From positions 342,501-406,500 of the forward strand of contig CANTAL010000145.1 in assembly GCA_947650365.1 (NCBI GenBank): 64,000 nucleotides of DNA. The letters are read 5' to 3'. The stretch comes from Chamaelirium japonicum (taxonomy: Eukaryota; Streptophyta; Magnoliopsida; Liliales; Melanthiaceae). The notes under the pieces are model-generated. The model was given only the letters and a program-made list of their open reading frames with translations. It was not told where the DNA came from and made no database searches. The position numbers and the translations under genes were made by a program. Positions within the stretch are counted from its first letter, which is position 1. The number at the start of each line of letters is the position of its first letter. This document shows, one piece after another, positions 1 through 12,210 of the stretch.

Positions 1-432
1 TTGTTTCTCTCTCCATTTACTTGTGACTGGTCGGCTGGGCTCAATATGTTTGTGCTGATAACGTATTATAAGATTAAATATGTATAATAAATAAAGAGAT
101 GGTAGAGATCCGATGGGTCGTATAAATATTGAGAAGTGGAGTTTTAAAATTTAGCTTTCTTCTGACTTCATACATATACCCATGGCTAATGGATTGGAGC
201 AAGAGTTCTTCTTTCTTCTCTCTTTGTTTATCTCTTCGTTCTCTTCTCTCTTCTTTAAAGAATATACGACCCCTTTAGGGTGGGGAATGTTTGACGGCTC
301 TCTCTTTCTCCCATCTCATAATATGTTATCAGTATAAACATATCGAAGAGAAAAAAGAGAAGAAGTTCTGTAATCAATTAATTATTTATTTAATTAGATT
401 CCATAGAGCTCGATATATTTGTATTGATAATA
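1..432. repeat. Array fragments at the window start
   Basis: A minus-sense body (pyrimidine-rich on +, GACTGGTCGGCTGGGCTC word) fills 1-265; at about 265 it switches to a plus-sense partial LTR and PBS-like word (GTTATCAGTATAAACATATCG) up to about 350, then AT-rich sequence. 70-150 matches 50,219-50,300 closely (AAGAGATGGTAGAGATCYGA). No gene. Confidence 0.8.
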
Positions 433-598
433 TATTTTGAGATGGGAGAAATAAAGCCGTCAAACATGCCTCACCCTAAAGGGGTCATATATTATTTATA
501 GGGTAAGCTTACTTAGGGCCTAAGCAATCTATGGGAAACCCTAATCCATGGGAGAGATCCGACGGTGGGCAGTCATCTGATCGAATGATCTCATAACA
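433..598 (-). mobile_element. LTR-like module (minus sense), left arm of a foldback structure
   Basis: 166-bp copy of the LTR-like module; tips TATTTTGAGAT and ATCTCATAACA. It carries AAACCCTAA at 536-544 and the palindromic CTTAGGGCCTAAG. It is the mirror of 1,143-1,281 across an AT-rich core. Confidence 0.75.
536..544 (-). promoter_or_regulatory. Telo-box-like motif in an LTR-like module
   Basis: AAACCCTAA, the plant telo-box sequence, lies about 60 bases from the module's outer end on the + strand. The same word sits at the same place in most modules (for example 24,491-24,499 and 50,677-50,685). Function in this setting is not known. Confidence 0.5.
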
Positions 599-1142
599 AT
601 TGTAATGTTCTAATTTTTTTTAAAAAAATATTAATTATTTTTAAAGCAAAAAATTTGTTTATTTAAATTAATTATTTTACTAAAAACTTAATTTATAAAT
701 TTTTTAAATTATTAAATAATTTAAACAAAGACAAATAAGAGAGAAGAGAGAAGAAGTCCTGCTCCAATCCATTCACCAGAGTATAGGTGTGAAGTAAAAA
801 GGAATCTAAATTCAAAAACTCCACTTCTCAATAGTATCATCTCAACGTTATTATTATTATCATAGTAAATTCTCTTCTCTTTTCATTTTAATATAACAAT
901 TAATTTAATTAAAAAAATTATAGTAACAATACTCCACTTAATTATTATAGTAATAAAATAATATTAGAAGAGAGAAGATAATTAAATATTTATTTAATTA
1001 TTTAATTATTTAACTATTCAATTTAGTAAATAATTAAATTAATTAAATAATAGGAAGTAAAAAAGAAAGATGAGGTACACTCGAATTTTTTGCTTTAAAA
1101 ATATTTTTAATTTTTCTTTAAAAAAATATAAAACATTACAAC
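599..1142. repeat. AT-rich core of the foldback, with a body remnant
   Basis: Mostly TTAATTAA/ATTTAAAT-type sequence. About 736-840 is a plus-sense body tail (AGAAGTCCTGCTCCAATCCA ... CTCCACTTCTCAATAG). The inner edges on both sides read AAAGCAAAAAAT/ATTTTTTGCTTT, extending the inverted repeat beyond the LTR tips. Confidence 0.8.
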
Positions 1143-1281
1143 TATTTTGAGATCGTTCGATCGGATAGCTGTCCACCGTCGGATCTCTCCCATGGATTAG
1201 GGTTTCTCGTAGATTGCTTAGGCCCTAAGTAAACTTACCCTATAAATAATATACGATACCTTTAAGGTGGGGCACACTTGA
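1143..1281 (+). mobile_element. LTR-like module (plus sense), truncated, right arm of the foldback
   Basis: Begins TATTTTGAGATCGTTCGATCGG, continues through the TATAAATA box and stops in GGGGCACACTTGA, where a purine-rich body (GAGAGAAACGAAGACAGAAG) is joined directly, skipping the last part of the LTR and the PBS-like word. Confidence 0.72.
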
Positions 1282-3125
1282 GAGAGAAACGAAGACAGAA
1301 GAGAGTAAAGAGAATAAAGAGGTAAATGAAGATAGAAGAGAGAAAAAGTCCCGCTCCAGTCCATTGGCCATGGGTATAGGTGTGAATTAAGAAGGAATCT
1401 AAATTCGAAAACTCTACTTTTGTCTATGTTTCTCTCTTTGATTGTTTTTGACTGGTCGGCTAGGCGCGATATATTCATGCTGATAACATGTTGTGAGATG
1501 GGAGAAAGAAAGAAGTGAATGAAGAGATAAACGAAGAGACAAGAGAGAAGAAGTCATGCTCTCTCTAGTTTAAAATAATTTTCTATATCTTTTCTATCAA
1601 TACTTATTTATTTTATTTTATACTATAAGATAAAGAGAGAGAAACAAGGACAACGGGGAGAGAAATAGGGAAAGAAACAAAAGATAACATGTTATGAGAT
1701 GGGAGAAAGAGAGAACCGTCAAACGTGCCCTACGCTAAGGGGTGGTATATTATTTATAGGGTAAGTATTATGAGATGGGAGAAAGAGAGAGCCGTCAAAC
1801 GTGCCCTACCCTAAAGGGGTCGAATATTATTTATAGGTTAAGCTTACTTAGGGCCTGAGCAATCTATGAGAAACACTAATCCATGGGAGAAGAGAATAGA
1901 GAATGGAGAGATTTAATTATATTATTGAGAAGTAGCGTTTTGGAATTTAGATTCCTTCTTAATTAAACTAGATATGTTATAAGTATAAACATATCGAGCC
2001 CAGCCGACCAGTCGTAAGAAAATGGAGAGAGAAACGAAGACAGACATGGAGTTTTGGAATTTAGATTCCATCTTACTTTACACATATATCCGTGGCCAAT
2101 GGATTAGAGCATGACTTCTTCTCTCTTCATTTATCTCTCTGTTCTTTTCTCTCTTCTTCTCTCTCTTCTGTCTTCGTTTCTCTCTTCATTTTTTTGTGAC
2201 TGGTCGGCTGGGCTCGACATGTTCGTGCATATAACATGTTATGATATGGGAGAAAAAGAGTGTCGTCAAACATGCCCTACCCTAAAGTGGTCGTGTATTA
2301 TTTATAAGGTATACTTACTTAAGGCCTAAGCAATTTATGGGAAACCCTAATCCATGGGAGAAGAGAAAAAAGAATAGCGATATATAATTATATTATTGAG
2401 AAATGGAGTTTTGAAATTCAGATTCCTTCTAACTTCAAACCTATACCCGTGGCCAATGGACTGGAGCAGGACTTCTTCTCTCTTCGTTTACCTCTCTGTT
2501 CTTTTCTCTTTTTTTCTCTCTCTTCTGTCTTTGTTTCTCTGTCTATTTTCTTGAGATTGGTCGGCTGTGCTCGACATGTTCATATAAATAATGTGTTATG
2601 AAATGGGAGAAAGAGCTGTCAAACGTGCCCCACCATAAAGGGGTCGTATAAATATTAAGAAGTGGAGTTTTGGAATTTAGATTCCTTCTTACTTCAAACC
2701 TTTACCCGTGGCCAATGGACTAGAGCAGGACTTCTTCTCTATTCTATCTTTGTTTATCTCTCAATTCTCTTATCTATTCTTCTCTCTCTTCTGTCTTCGT
2801 TTCTCTCTCCGTTTTCTTACGACTGGTCGGCTAGACTCGACATGTTCGTACTGAAAACATGTTATGAGATAGGATAAAGAGAGAGTCGTCAAACATGCCC
2901 TACCCTAAAGGGGTCATATATTTTTTATAGGGTAAGTTTACTTAGGGCCTAACCAATCTATAGGAAACCCTAATCCATGAGAGAAGAGATAAGAAAACAG
3001 AGAGATTTAATTATATTATTGAGAAGTGTAGTTTTGGAATTTAGATTCATTCTTACCCCATAAATATACCATAGCGAATGGATTGAAGTAGGACTTTTTC
3101 TCTCTTCTCTTTGTTTATCTCTCCG
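1282..3125. repeat. Array: one plus-sense body, then minus-sense tandem units
   Basis: 1,282-1,410 is a plus-sense body. From about 1,410 minus-sense bodies and partial LTRs follow at roughly 275-460-bp spacing (GATGGGAGAAAGAGAG words near 1,498, 1,698, 1,766, 2,248, 2,602, 2,870). About 1,556-1,690 holds a divergent insert (TAGTTTAAAATAATTTT ...) shared only with 51,785-51,920. No gene. Confidence 0.8.
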
Positions 3126-6100
3126 TTCTATTCTCACTTGTCATAACATATTATTAGCACGAATATATCGAGCCCATCCGACCAGTCATAAGAAAATGGA
3201 GAGAGAAACAAAGACAGAAGTGAGAGAAGAGAACAAAGAGATAAACAAAGAGAGAAGAGAGAAGATTTCCTGCTCCAGTCTATTAGCCATAGGTATAGGT
3301 ATGAAGTAAGAATGAATCTAAATTCTGAAACTTCATAGAAGAGAGAGAAGAAGAGATAAGAGAATGGAGGGATAAATGAAGTGAGAAGAAAGAAAACGTC
3401 CTGCTCCAATCCATTGGCCACGGCTACAAGTGTGAAGTCAGAAGGACTCTAAATTCCAAAACTCCATTTCTATCTTCGTTTCTCTCTTTGTTTTCTTATG
3501 ACTGGTCGGCTGGGATCGATATTTTCATACTGATAACGTGTTCTGAGATGGGAGAAAGGGAGAGCCATCAAGCGTGCCCCTCCCTAAAGGGGTCGTATAT
3601 TATTTATAAGAAAAGCTTAATTAGGGACAAAGCAATCTATGGGAAATCCAAATCCATGGGAGAGATCCGACGGTGGACATCCATTCTTCTTACTGCACAC
3701 CTAAACCTATGGCCAACGGACTTGAGCATGACTTTTTCTCTTTTCTTTTTTCTTTTTTCTCTCTTTGTTTATCTCTTCGTTCTCTTCTTTTTTCTTCTCT
3801 CTCTGCTGACTTTGTTTCTCTCTCCGTTTTCTTGTGACTGGTCGACTGGGCATAATATGTTCGTGCTGATAATGTGTTGTGAGATGGGAGAAAAAGAGAG
3901 AAGAGAACGGAGTGATAAACAAAGAGAGAATAGAGAAGAAGTCTTACTCAATTCTATTGGCCACGGGTATAGGTGTGAAGTAAGAAGGATGGCTGTCCAT
4001 CGTCGGATCTCTCCCATGGATTAGGATTTTATATAGATTGCTTAGGCCCTAAGTAAGCTTATCAGTATGAACATATCGAGCCCAGCCGACCAGTCACAAG
4101 AAAATAGAGAGAGAAACAAAGATAGAAGTGGAGTTTAGGAATTTAGATTCCTTCTAACTTCACACCTATACCCGTGGCCAATGAACTGGAGTAGGACTTA
4201 TTCTCTCTTCTCTCTTCATTTATCTTTTCATTCTTTTCTCCCTTCTTATCTCTCTTTTGTGGAAATTTGGAATTTAGATTCCTTCTTATTTTACAGCTAT
4301 ACCCATGGCCAATGAACTTGAGCATGACTTCTTCTCTCTTCTCTCTTCATTTATCTCTCTGTTATCTTCTCTCTCTATCATCATTTCTTTATCCGTTTTC
4401 TCATGACTGGTCGGTTGGGCTCAACATGTTCGTATTGATAATGTGTTGTGAGAAGAGAGAAGAGAACGAAGAGATAAACAAAGAGAGAAGAGAGACGAAG
4501 TTCAGTTCTAGTCCATTCGCCATGGGTATAGGTGTGAAGTAAGAAGGAATCTAAATTCCAAAACTCCACTTCTTAATAATATAATTAAATCTCTCTGTTC
4601 TTTTCCCTCTTCTTCTATGGATTAGGGTTTCCTATAGATTGTATAGGATCTAAGTAAGCTTACCCTATAAATAATATACGACCTTTTTAGGGTATGACAT
4701 GTTTGATGGCTCTCTCTTTCTCCCATCTCATAATACTTTATCAACACGAATAAGTCGAGCCCAACCGACCAATCGCAAGAAAACAGTGAGAGAAATAAAG
4801 ACAGAAGTGGAGTTTTGGAATTTAGATTCCTTCTTACTTCACACTTATACCTGTGGCCAATGGACTGGAGCAGGACATCTTCTCTCTTCTCCTTTTATTT
4901 ATCTCTCTGTTCTTTTCTCGCTTCTTATCTCTCTTTTGTCTTCGTTAAACTCCACTTCTTCTCTCTATAAACGGATAGAGAAATGAAGATAGATGAGAAA
5001 GAAGAAGAGAGAAGAGAACGGAGATATAAATAAATAGTGAAGAGAGAAGAAGTCCTGCTCCAGTCCATTGGCCACAGGTATAGGTATGAAGCCCTCTCTT
5101 CTCTCTTTATTTATCTATTCGTTCTCTTCTCGCTTCTTATATCTCTTCTGTCTTCGTTAGACTCCTCTTCTTCTCTCAATAAATGGATAGAGAAGCATAG
5201 ACAGAAGTGAGAGAAGAAGAGAAAAGGAACGAAAAGATAAACGATGAGAGAAGAGAGAAAAGTCCTACTCCAGTCTATTGGTCACGGGTATAGGTGTAAA
5301 GTAAGATGGAATCTAAATTCCAAAACTCCAATTCTGTCTTTGTTTCTCTTTCTGTTTTCTTACAACTGGTCAGCTGGGCTTGATATATTCATGCTGATAA
5401 CGTGTTATTAGATGGGAGAAAGAAAGAGCTATCAAACGTGCCCCACCCTAAAGGGTTCATATATTATTTATAGGGTAAGCTTACTTAGGTCCTAAGCAAT
5501 CTATGGGAAACCCTAATCCATGGTAGAAGAGAGAAGAGAATGGAGAGATTTAATTATATTATTTAGAAGTGGTGTTTTGGAATTTAGATTCCATCTTACT
5601 TCGCACCTTTACCCAAGGTGAATGGACTAGAGCAGTACTTCTTCTCTATTCTTTCTTCGTTTATCTCTCCCTTCTTTTCTCTCTTCTTTTCTCTTCTCAC
5701 AACTCATTATCAGCACGAACATATCGAGCCCAACTGTCTAGTCACAAGAAACCGGAGAGAGAAATAAAGACAGAAGAGAGAGAAGAGAATAGAAAGATAA
5801 ATAATTTAAATAATATATTTATTTAATTTAGTTAAATTTTAAATAGTGGTTGGCTGGACTCGACATGTTCTTGGTGATAATATGTTGTGAGAAAAAAGAA
5901 GAAGAAAGAAGAGAATGGAGAGATAATCGAATAAAGAAGAGAGAAGAAGGCTTGCTCCGGTCCATTATCCATGGGTATAGGTGTTAAGTAAGAAGGAATT
6001 TAAATTACAAAACTCCATTTCTCAATAATATAATTAAATCTCTCTATTGTCTTCTCGCTTCTCCCATGGATTAAAGTATCTCTTAATATTTGAACTTAGG

Positions 6101-6780
6101 GCCTAAGCAATTCGGGTGTGCCACTTCTTACTATCGAGCCCAGCCGACCAGTCATATCTCTCTCTTCTGTCTTCATTTATCTCTTCGTTCTATTCTCTCT
6201 TCTTCTCTCTCTTCTGTGGAGTTTTGGAATTTAGATTACTTCTTACTTCATACCTGTACCCATAGCGAATGGATTAGAGAAATACTTCTTTTATCTTCTC
6301 TCTTCGGAGAGATGAGAGAGAATAAGAAAGAAAAGAAAAGAGAGATAAATGAAAAGAGAAGAGAGAAGTCCTGCTCCAGTCCATTGACCACGGGTATAAG
6401 TGTGAAGTAAGAAGGAATATAAAGTCCTGCTTTCTTCATTTTTTTGTGACTGGTCGGCTGGGCTAAATATTATCATGCTGATAATATATTGTAAGATGGG
6501 AGAAAGAGAGAGCATTTAAATATGCCCTACTCTAAAGGGGTCATATATTATTTATAGGGTAAGTGTTGTGAGATGAGAGAAAGAGAGAGCCTTCAAAAAT
6601 GCATCACCTTAAAGTGGTCGTTTATTATTTATAGGGTAAGCTTACTTATGGCCTAAGCAATCTATGGGAAGCCCTAATCTAAGGGAGAAGAGAGAAGAGA
6701 ACGAAGAGATTTAATTATATTATACGACCCCTTTAGGGTGGAGCAAGTTTGATGGCTCTCTCTTTCTCCCATTTCATAAC
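3126..6780. repeat. Array with frequent orientation switches
   Basis: PBS-like words alternate: plus sense near 3,150, 4,060, 4,740 and 5,712; minus sense near 3,530, 3,863, 4,433, 5,393, 5,876 and 6,476. Each switch occurs inside a body or at a GGAGTTTTGGAATTTAG edge. Two TCTTCGTTARACTCC inserts near 4,945 and 5,155 recur at 55,115 and 55,325 and, inverted, at 41,060-41,290. No gene. Confidence 0.8.
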
Positions 6781-7309
6781 ACGTTAATTAGTAAACTTAA
6801 TTATTAAATTATTTAAATTATTTAATAAATAAATAAATAATTAATTTATTTAAAAAAATTATAGTAAGATTACTATGATAATCATAATAACATTGAGATG
6901 ATACTATTGAGAAGTGAGTTTTAGAATTTAAATTCCTTCTTACTTTATACCTATACCCGTGGCGATAATCAATTATATATAATTAAATATTTATAAGGTA
7001 AGCTTACTAATTAAGAGAATTGATTTAATAATTATTTAAATAAATGATTAATATGACCCCTTTAGGGTGGGGCACGTTAGATCGGATGGCTGTCCACCAT
7101 CGGATCTCTCCCATCGATTAGGGTTTCCTATAGATTGCTTAGGCCCTAAGTAAGCTTACCCTATAAATAATATATGATCCCTTTAGGGTGGGGCACGTTT
7201 GATGACTCTCTCTTTTTTCCATCTCACAACACATTATCAGTACGAACATGTCGAGCCCAACCGACCAGTCACAAAAAAACGGAGAGAGAAATGAAGACAG
7301 AAGAGAGAG
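6781..7309. repeat. AT-rich patches and a plus-sense LTR-like module lacking its first bases
   Basis: AT-rich patches at 6,785-6,890 and 6,960-7,060 flank a body edge. 7,080-7,231 is an LTR-like module that begins at GATCGGATGGCTGTCC, about 16 bases in, and ends ATCTCACAACA; a PBS-like word follows at 7,232. The counterpart is 58,205-58,665. Confidence 0.75.
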
Positions 7310-7783
7310 AAGAAGATATAGTTCAAAAAATAATAATTTAAATAAATTACTATATAATTTAATAAATAAAATTTTTTTATTAAATTATGAAATATTGATT
7401 GAAATAAATAAAAAAATTAATTATTTAATTAAGTAATAAAATAAAATAATAATTTAATAACTATTTCTTATTATTTAAATAATAAGGTAATTATTTGAAT
7501 ATATAAATAATATAATGTTTTTTTAAATAACTTAAATTTTTTTTAAATAATCAAATTAATATTATTTATTTTATTATTTAAATAATAAATAAATTATTTA
7601 AATAATTTAAATATTTAGTTATATAGTTAATTAAATATTTATTTAATTATTTAATTATTTAATTTCTTAAACAAATTAAATTAATTAAATAATAGAAAGT
7701 AAAGAAGGAAGATGAGGCACACCCGAATTTTTTGCTTTAAAAAGAATTTATATTTTTCTATTAAAAATTAAAAATATTATAAC
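7310..7783. repeat. AT-rich block
   Basis: Almost only A and T in TTAAT/ATTTAAAT arrangements, ending in GATGAGGCACACCCGAATTT, the phrase that precedes most complete plus-sense LTR-like modules. Counterparts at 58,741-59,200 (direct) and 24,554-24,935 (inverted). Confidence 0.85.
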
Positions 7784-7951
7784 TGTTTTGAGATCGTTCA
7801 ATCGGATGGCTGTCCATTGTCGGATCTCTCCTATGGATTAGGATTTCCTATAGATTGCTTAGGCTCTAAGTAAGCTGACCCTATAAATAATATATAACCC
7901 CTTTTGGATGGAGCACGTTTGATGGCTTTCTCTTTCTCTCATCTCACAACA
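7784..7951 (+). mobile_element. Full 168-bp LTR-like module (plus sense)
   Basis: Starts TGTTTTGAGATCG, ends ATCTCACAACA, has TATAAATA at 7,882-7,889, and is followed directly by CATTATCAGCATGAACATG, the PBS-like word. The length is identical to the copies at 24,386, 50,572, 51,287 and 59,201, which supports these as real ends. Confidence 0.8.
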
Positions 7952-9405
7952 CATTATCAGCATGAACATGTCGAGCCCAACCAACCAGTCACAAGAAAAC
8001 AGAGAGAAACGGAGACAGAAGAGAGAAAAGAAAAAAGAAGAGAACGGAGAGATAAATAAAGAGAGAAGAGAGAAGAGAGAAAAAGTCCTACTCTAGTCCA
8101 TTCACCATTGGTATAAGTATAAAGTAAGAAGGAATCTAATTTCCAAAACTCCACTTCTCAATATTTATATAACCCCTTTAGGGTAGGGTACGTTTGACGG
8201 CTCAATTTTTCTTTATCACAAAACACGTTATTAGCACGAACATACCGAGCCGAACCGACTAGTCATGAGAAAACATAGAGAGAAACGAAAACAGAAGAGA
8301 GAGAAGAAGAGAGAAGAGACGAGGAAATAAATAAAGAGAGAAGATAGAAGAAGTCTTGCTCCAACCCATTGGCCATGGATATAGGTGTGAAGTAAGAAGA
8401 AATCTAATTAGCATGGGGCACGTTTAATACCTCTCTCTTTCACCCATCTCACAATATGTTATCAGCACGAATATGTCGAGCCTAACTGACCAGTCATAAG
8501 AAAACAGAGAGAGAAACGAAGACAGAAGAGAGAGAAGAAGAAAGAAGAAAACAGAGAGATAAACGAATAGAGCAGAGAGAAGAAGTCCTGCTCCAGTCCA
8601 TTTGCCATGGGTTTAGGTATGAAATAAGGAATCTAAATTCCAAAACTCCACTTTTCAATAATATAATTAAATCTCTCCGTTCTTTTCTCTCTTCTCCCAT
8701 AGATTAGGATTTTTCATAGATTGCTTAGGTTCTAAGTAAGCTTACCCTATAAATAAAATACGACCTCTTTAGGGTGGGGCATATTTGACGGCTCTCTCTT
8801 TCTCCTATCTAATAACATATTATTAGCACGAACATATCTAGCCCAACCGACCAGTCACAAGAAAACGAAGAGAGAAACGAAGACAAAAGGGAGAGAAATG
8901 AACAAAGAATTAATTATTTAAATAGTCTCTTCTCATACGGGTATAGGTGTGAAGTAAGAAGGAATCTAAATTCCAAAACTCCACAAAAGAGAGAGAAGAA
9001 AAGAGAAAAGAACGAAGAGATAAATGAAGAAAGAAGAGAGAAGAAGTCCTACTCCAGTCTATTGGCCACGGGTATAGGTGTGAAGTAAGAAAGAATCTAA
9101 ATTCCAAAACTCCACTTTTCAATATTTATACAACCCTTTTAGGGTGGGGTAAGTTTGACGGCTCTCTTTTTCTCCCATCTCACAACACTTTATCAACACG
9201 AACATGTCGAGCCCCGCCGACTATTCATAAGAAAACAGTGAGCGAAATGAAGACAAAAGATAAAGAAGAACAGAGAAGAGAACAGAGATATAAATAAAGA
9301 GAGAAGAGAGAAGAAGTGCTTCTCCAGTCTATTGGCCATGGGTATAGGTGTGAAGTAAGAAGGAATCTAAATTCTAAAACTCTACTTCTATCTTCGTTTA
9401 TCTCT
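7952..9405 (+). repeat. Plus-sense array units
   Basis: PBS-like words near 7,952, 8,228, 8,460, 8,825 and 9,190, each followed by a purine-rich body ending CTAAATTCCAAAACTCCAC. A short insert AATTAATTATTTAAATAGTCTC at about 8,908 is a landmark shared with 60,310 and, inverted, 23,465. No gene. Confidence 0.85.
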
Positions 9406-10138
9406 CCGTTTTCTTGCGATTGGTCGGCTGGGATCGATATATTCGTGCGGATAACGTATTGTGAAATTGGAGAAAGGGAGAGTCGTTAAATGTACCCCAC
9501 CCTAAAGAGGTCGTATATTATTTATAGGGTAAGCTTACTTAGGGCCTAAGCAATCTATAGAAAACCCTAATCCATGGGAGAAGAGATAGAAGAACAGAGA
9601 GATTTAATTATATTATTAAGAAATGGAGTTTTAGAATTTAGATTTCTTCTTACTTTATATCTATACCCGTGGCCAATGGATTGTTTCACGACTTCTTCTC
9701 TCTTCTCTCTTCGTTTATCTCTCTGTTCTTCTCTCTCTTTTGTCTTCGTTTCTCTCTCTATTTTCTTGTGACTGGTCGGCTGGGCACAACATGTTTGTGC
9801 TGATAACGTGTTATGAGATGGGAAAAAGAGAGAGACGTCAGACGTGCCCCACCCTAAAGGGGTCATATAAATATTTAGAAGTGGTATTTTGGAATTTAGA
9901 TTCCTTCTTACTTTACACCTATACCCGTGGTCAATGGACTGAAGCAGGAATTCTTCTCTCTTTTCTCTTCGTTTATCTCTCTCTTCTCTTCTCTCTTCTT
10001 CTCTCTCTTCTGTCTTCGGTTCTCTCTCCGTTTTCTTGTGACTGGTCAATTGGGCTCGATATGCTCGTGCTGATAATGTGTTGTGCGATGAGAGAAAGAG
10101 AGAGTCATCAAACAATCTATCGAAAACCATAATCCATG
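9406..10138 (-). repeat. Minus-sense array units
   Basis: Three bodies with GACTGGTCGGCTGGG-type words near 9,420, 9,772 and 10,042. Long open frames here are translations of the pyrimidine tract and are not genes. Confidence 0.85.
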
Positions 10139-11329
10139 GGAGAAGAGAGAAGAGAACGAAGAGATTTAATTATATTAATTAGAAGTTTAGTTTTAGAATT
10201 TAGATTTCATCTTACTTCACACCTATACCCATAGCGAATGGACTGGAGTGGGGCTTCTTCTATCTTCTCTCTTTGTTTATCTCTCCGTTCTCTTCTCTAT
10301 TCTTCTCTCTTCTCACTGCACGTTATCAGCACAAACATGTCGAGCCCAGTTAACCAGTCAGAAGAAAACGGTGTAAGAAACAAAGACAGAAAAGAAAGAA
10401 TAAGAGAAAAGAGAACGGAGAGATAAATAAAGAAAAAAGAAGATAAATAAAATATTTTTCATACTCATAAATTTATATAAATTATTTAAATATTTAAATA
10501 ATAACATTGAGATAATACTCTTTAAATATTTAAAGAAATGATATATTTTATAATATTTAATAAAATATTAATTAAAATAAATAAAATAAATAAGCAATCT
10601 CCTATCTCATAACACGTTCTCAGCACGAACATGTCGAGGCCAGCGAACAAGTCACAAGAAAACAGAGAGAGAAACAAAGACAGAAAAGAGAGAAGTAGAG
10701 AGAAGAGAATGGAGAGATAAATAAAAAGAGAAGAGAGAATAAGTCCTACTCCAGTCCATTCGCCACGGTTATAGGTGTGAAGTAAGAAGAAATCTAAATT
10801 CCAATACTCCACATCTCAATAATATAATTAGATCTCTCCGTTATCTTCTCTCTTCTCCCATGTGTTAGGGTTTCCTATAGATTGCTTAGGCCTAAGTAAG
10901 CTTACCCGATAAATAATATATGACCCCTTTAGGGTGGGGCACATTTGACGGCTCTCTATTTCTTCCATCTCATAATATATTATCAACACGAACATGTCGA
11001 GCCCAGCCGACCAGTCATAAGAAAATGGAGAGAAAAACGAAGACAGAAGATAGAGCAGAAGAGAGAAGAGAACGAAGAGATAACCGAAGAGAGAAGAGAA
11101 AAAAAGTCCTACTCCAATCCATTGGCCATATGTATATATCTGAAATAAGAAGGAATCTAAATTTCAAAACTCCACAGAAAAGAGAGAAGAAGAGAGAAAA
11201 AAACGGAGAGATAAATGAAGAGAAAAGAGGAAGAAGTCCTACTCAAGTCCAATGGCCATGGTATAGGTATGAAAAAAGAAGGAATCTAAATTTCAAAACT
11301 CTACTTCTCAATAGTATCATCTTAACGTT
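10139..11329 (+). repeat. Array edge and plus-sense units with the 10.4-kb landmark
   Basis: After a short minus-sense start, plus-sense units run from about 10,315. 10,450-10,600 is an AT-rich landmark (TTTTTCATACTCATAAATTT onwards) that recurs at 16,250-16,430, 22,235-22,410 and, inverted, 61,390-61,570. Confidence 0.82.
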
Positions 11330-12210
11330 ATTATGATTATCATAATAATGTTACAATAACTTTTTTATTTAAATTAATTAATTATTTAAATATTAAAAAA
11401 TTTAATAATTTAAAAAATTTAATAAATAATTTTTTAGGATAATAATTAATTTATTTACTTATTTAAATATTTAATTAAATTTATTTTTATTTATTTATTT
11501 ATTATTATATTATTAAATAATTAAATAGAATAACTATTTATTTATTTAAATTATTAAATAAAAAAATATTAATTAAATTATATATTTAATTAATTATTTT
11601 TTTATTAGTTATTTTATAAAATTTTATTTTATTTTAAAATAATTAAATAATTAGTTAATTATTGAAATATTTAAAAACTTATTTTGTGAAGAAATATATT
11701 AAATAGATTATTTACTAAAACAAATAAATAATTTAATTATTAAATAATTTTATAGTTAAATAAAAAATAATAAACTAAATTTTTATGTAATTAAATATTT
11801 AAATATTTATTTTATTAAATTATTAAATAATAATTACAATTAATTAAAAAATTAATTATTTAATTAAGTAATAAAATAAAAAAATAATTTAATAACTATT
11901 TACTAATTATTTAAATAATTAGTTAATTATTTAAATATATAAATAATAATTTTTTTTAATTAAATAAATATTTTTTAAAATAACAAAATAAATATTTATT
12001 TATTTTAATATTTGAATAATAAATAAATAATTTAAATAATTTAGTTATTTAATTATATATATAATTAAATATTTATTTAATTATTTAATTTATTAAACTA
12101 ATTAAATTAATTAAATAATAGGAAGTAATGAAGGAAGACGAGTCACACCCGAATTTTTTACTTTAAAAATAATTTATTTTTTTCTTTATAAAAATTTAAG
12201 ACATTACAAC
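11330..12210. repeat. AT-rich block (about 880 bp)
   Basis: Near-pure A/T sequence; the longest such block in the window. It aligns by eye with 16,790-17,635 (for example ATTTACTAAAAYAAATAAAT) but is longer. Ends with the CACCCGAATTTTT phrase before the LTR-like module. Confidence 0.85.

Noticed and set aside
2111-2329. Many open frames of 60-190 codons rich in Ser, Leu, Phe, or Glu, Arg, Lys throughout the array (for example here, 9,567-10,130, 30.8-31.3 kb on the minus strand).
   Set aside because: They are translations of the purine/pyrimidine tracts or of the reverse strand of the antisense gene's acidic exon; they share no conserved domain and shift frame between otherwise similar units.
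11330-12210. AT-rich blocks as possible replication origins or matrix-attachment regions.
   Set aside because: Composition alone does not support a specific role; they are described only as AT-rich repeats.
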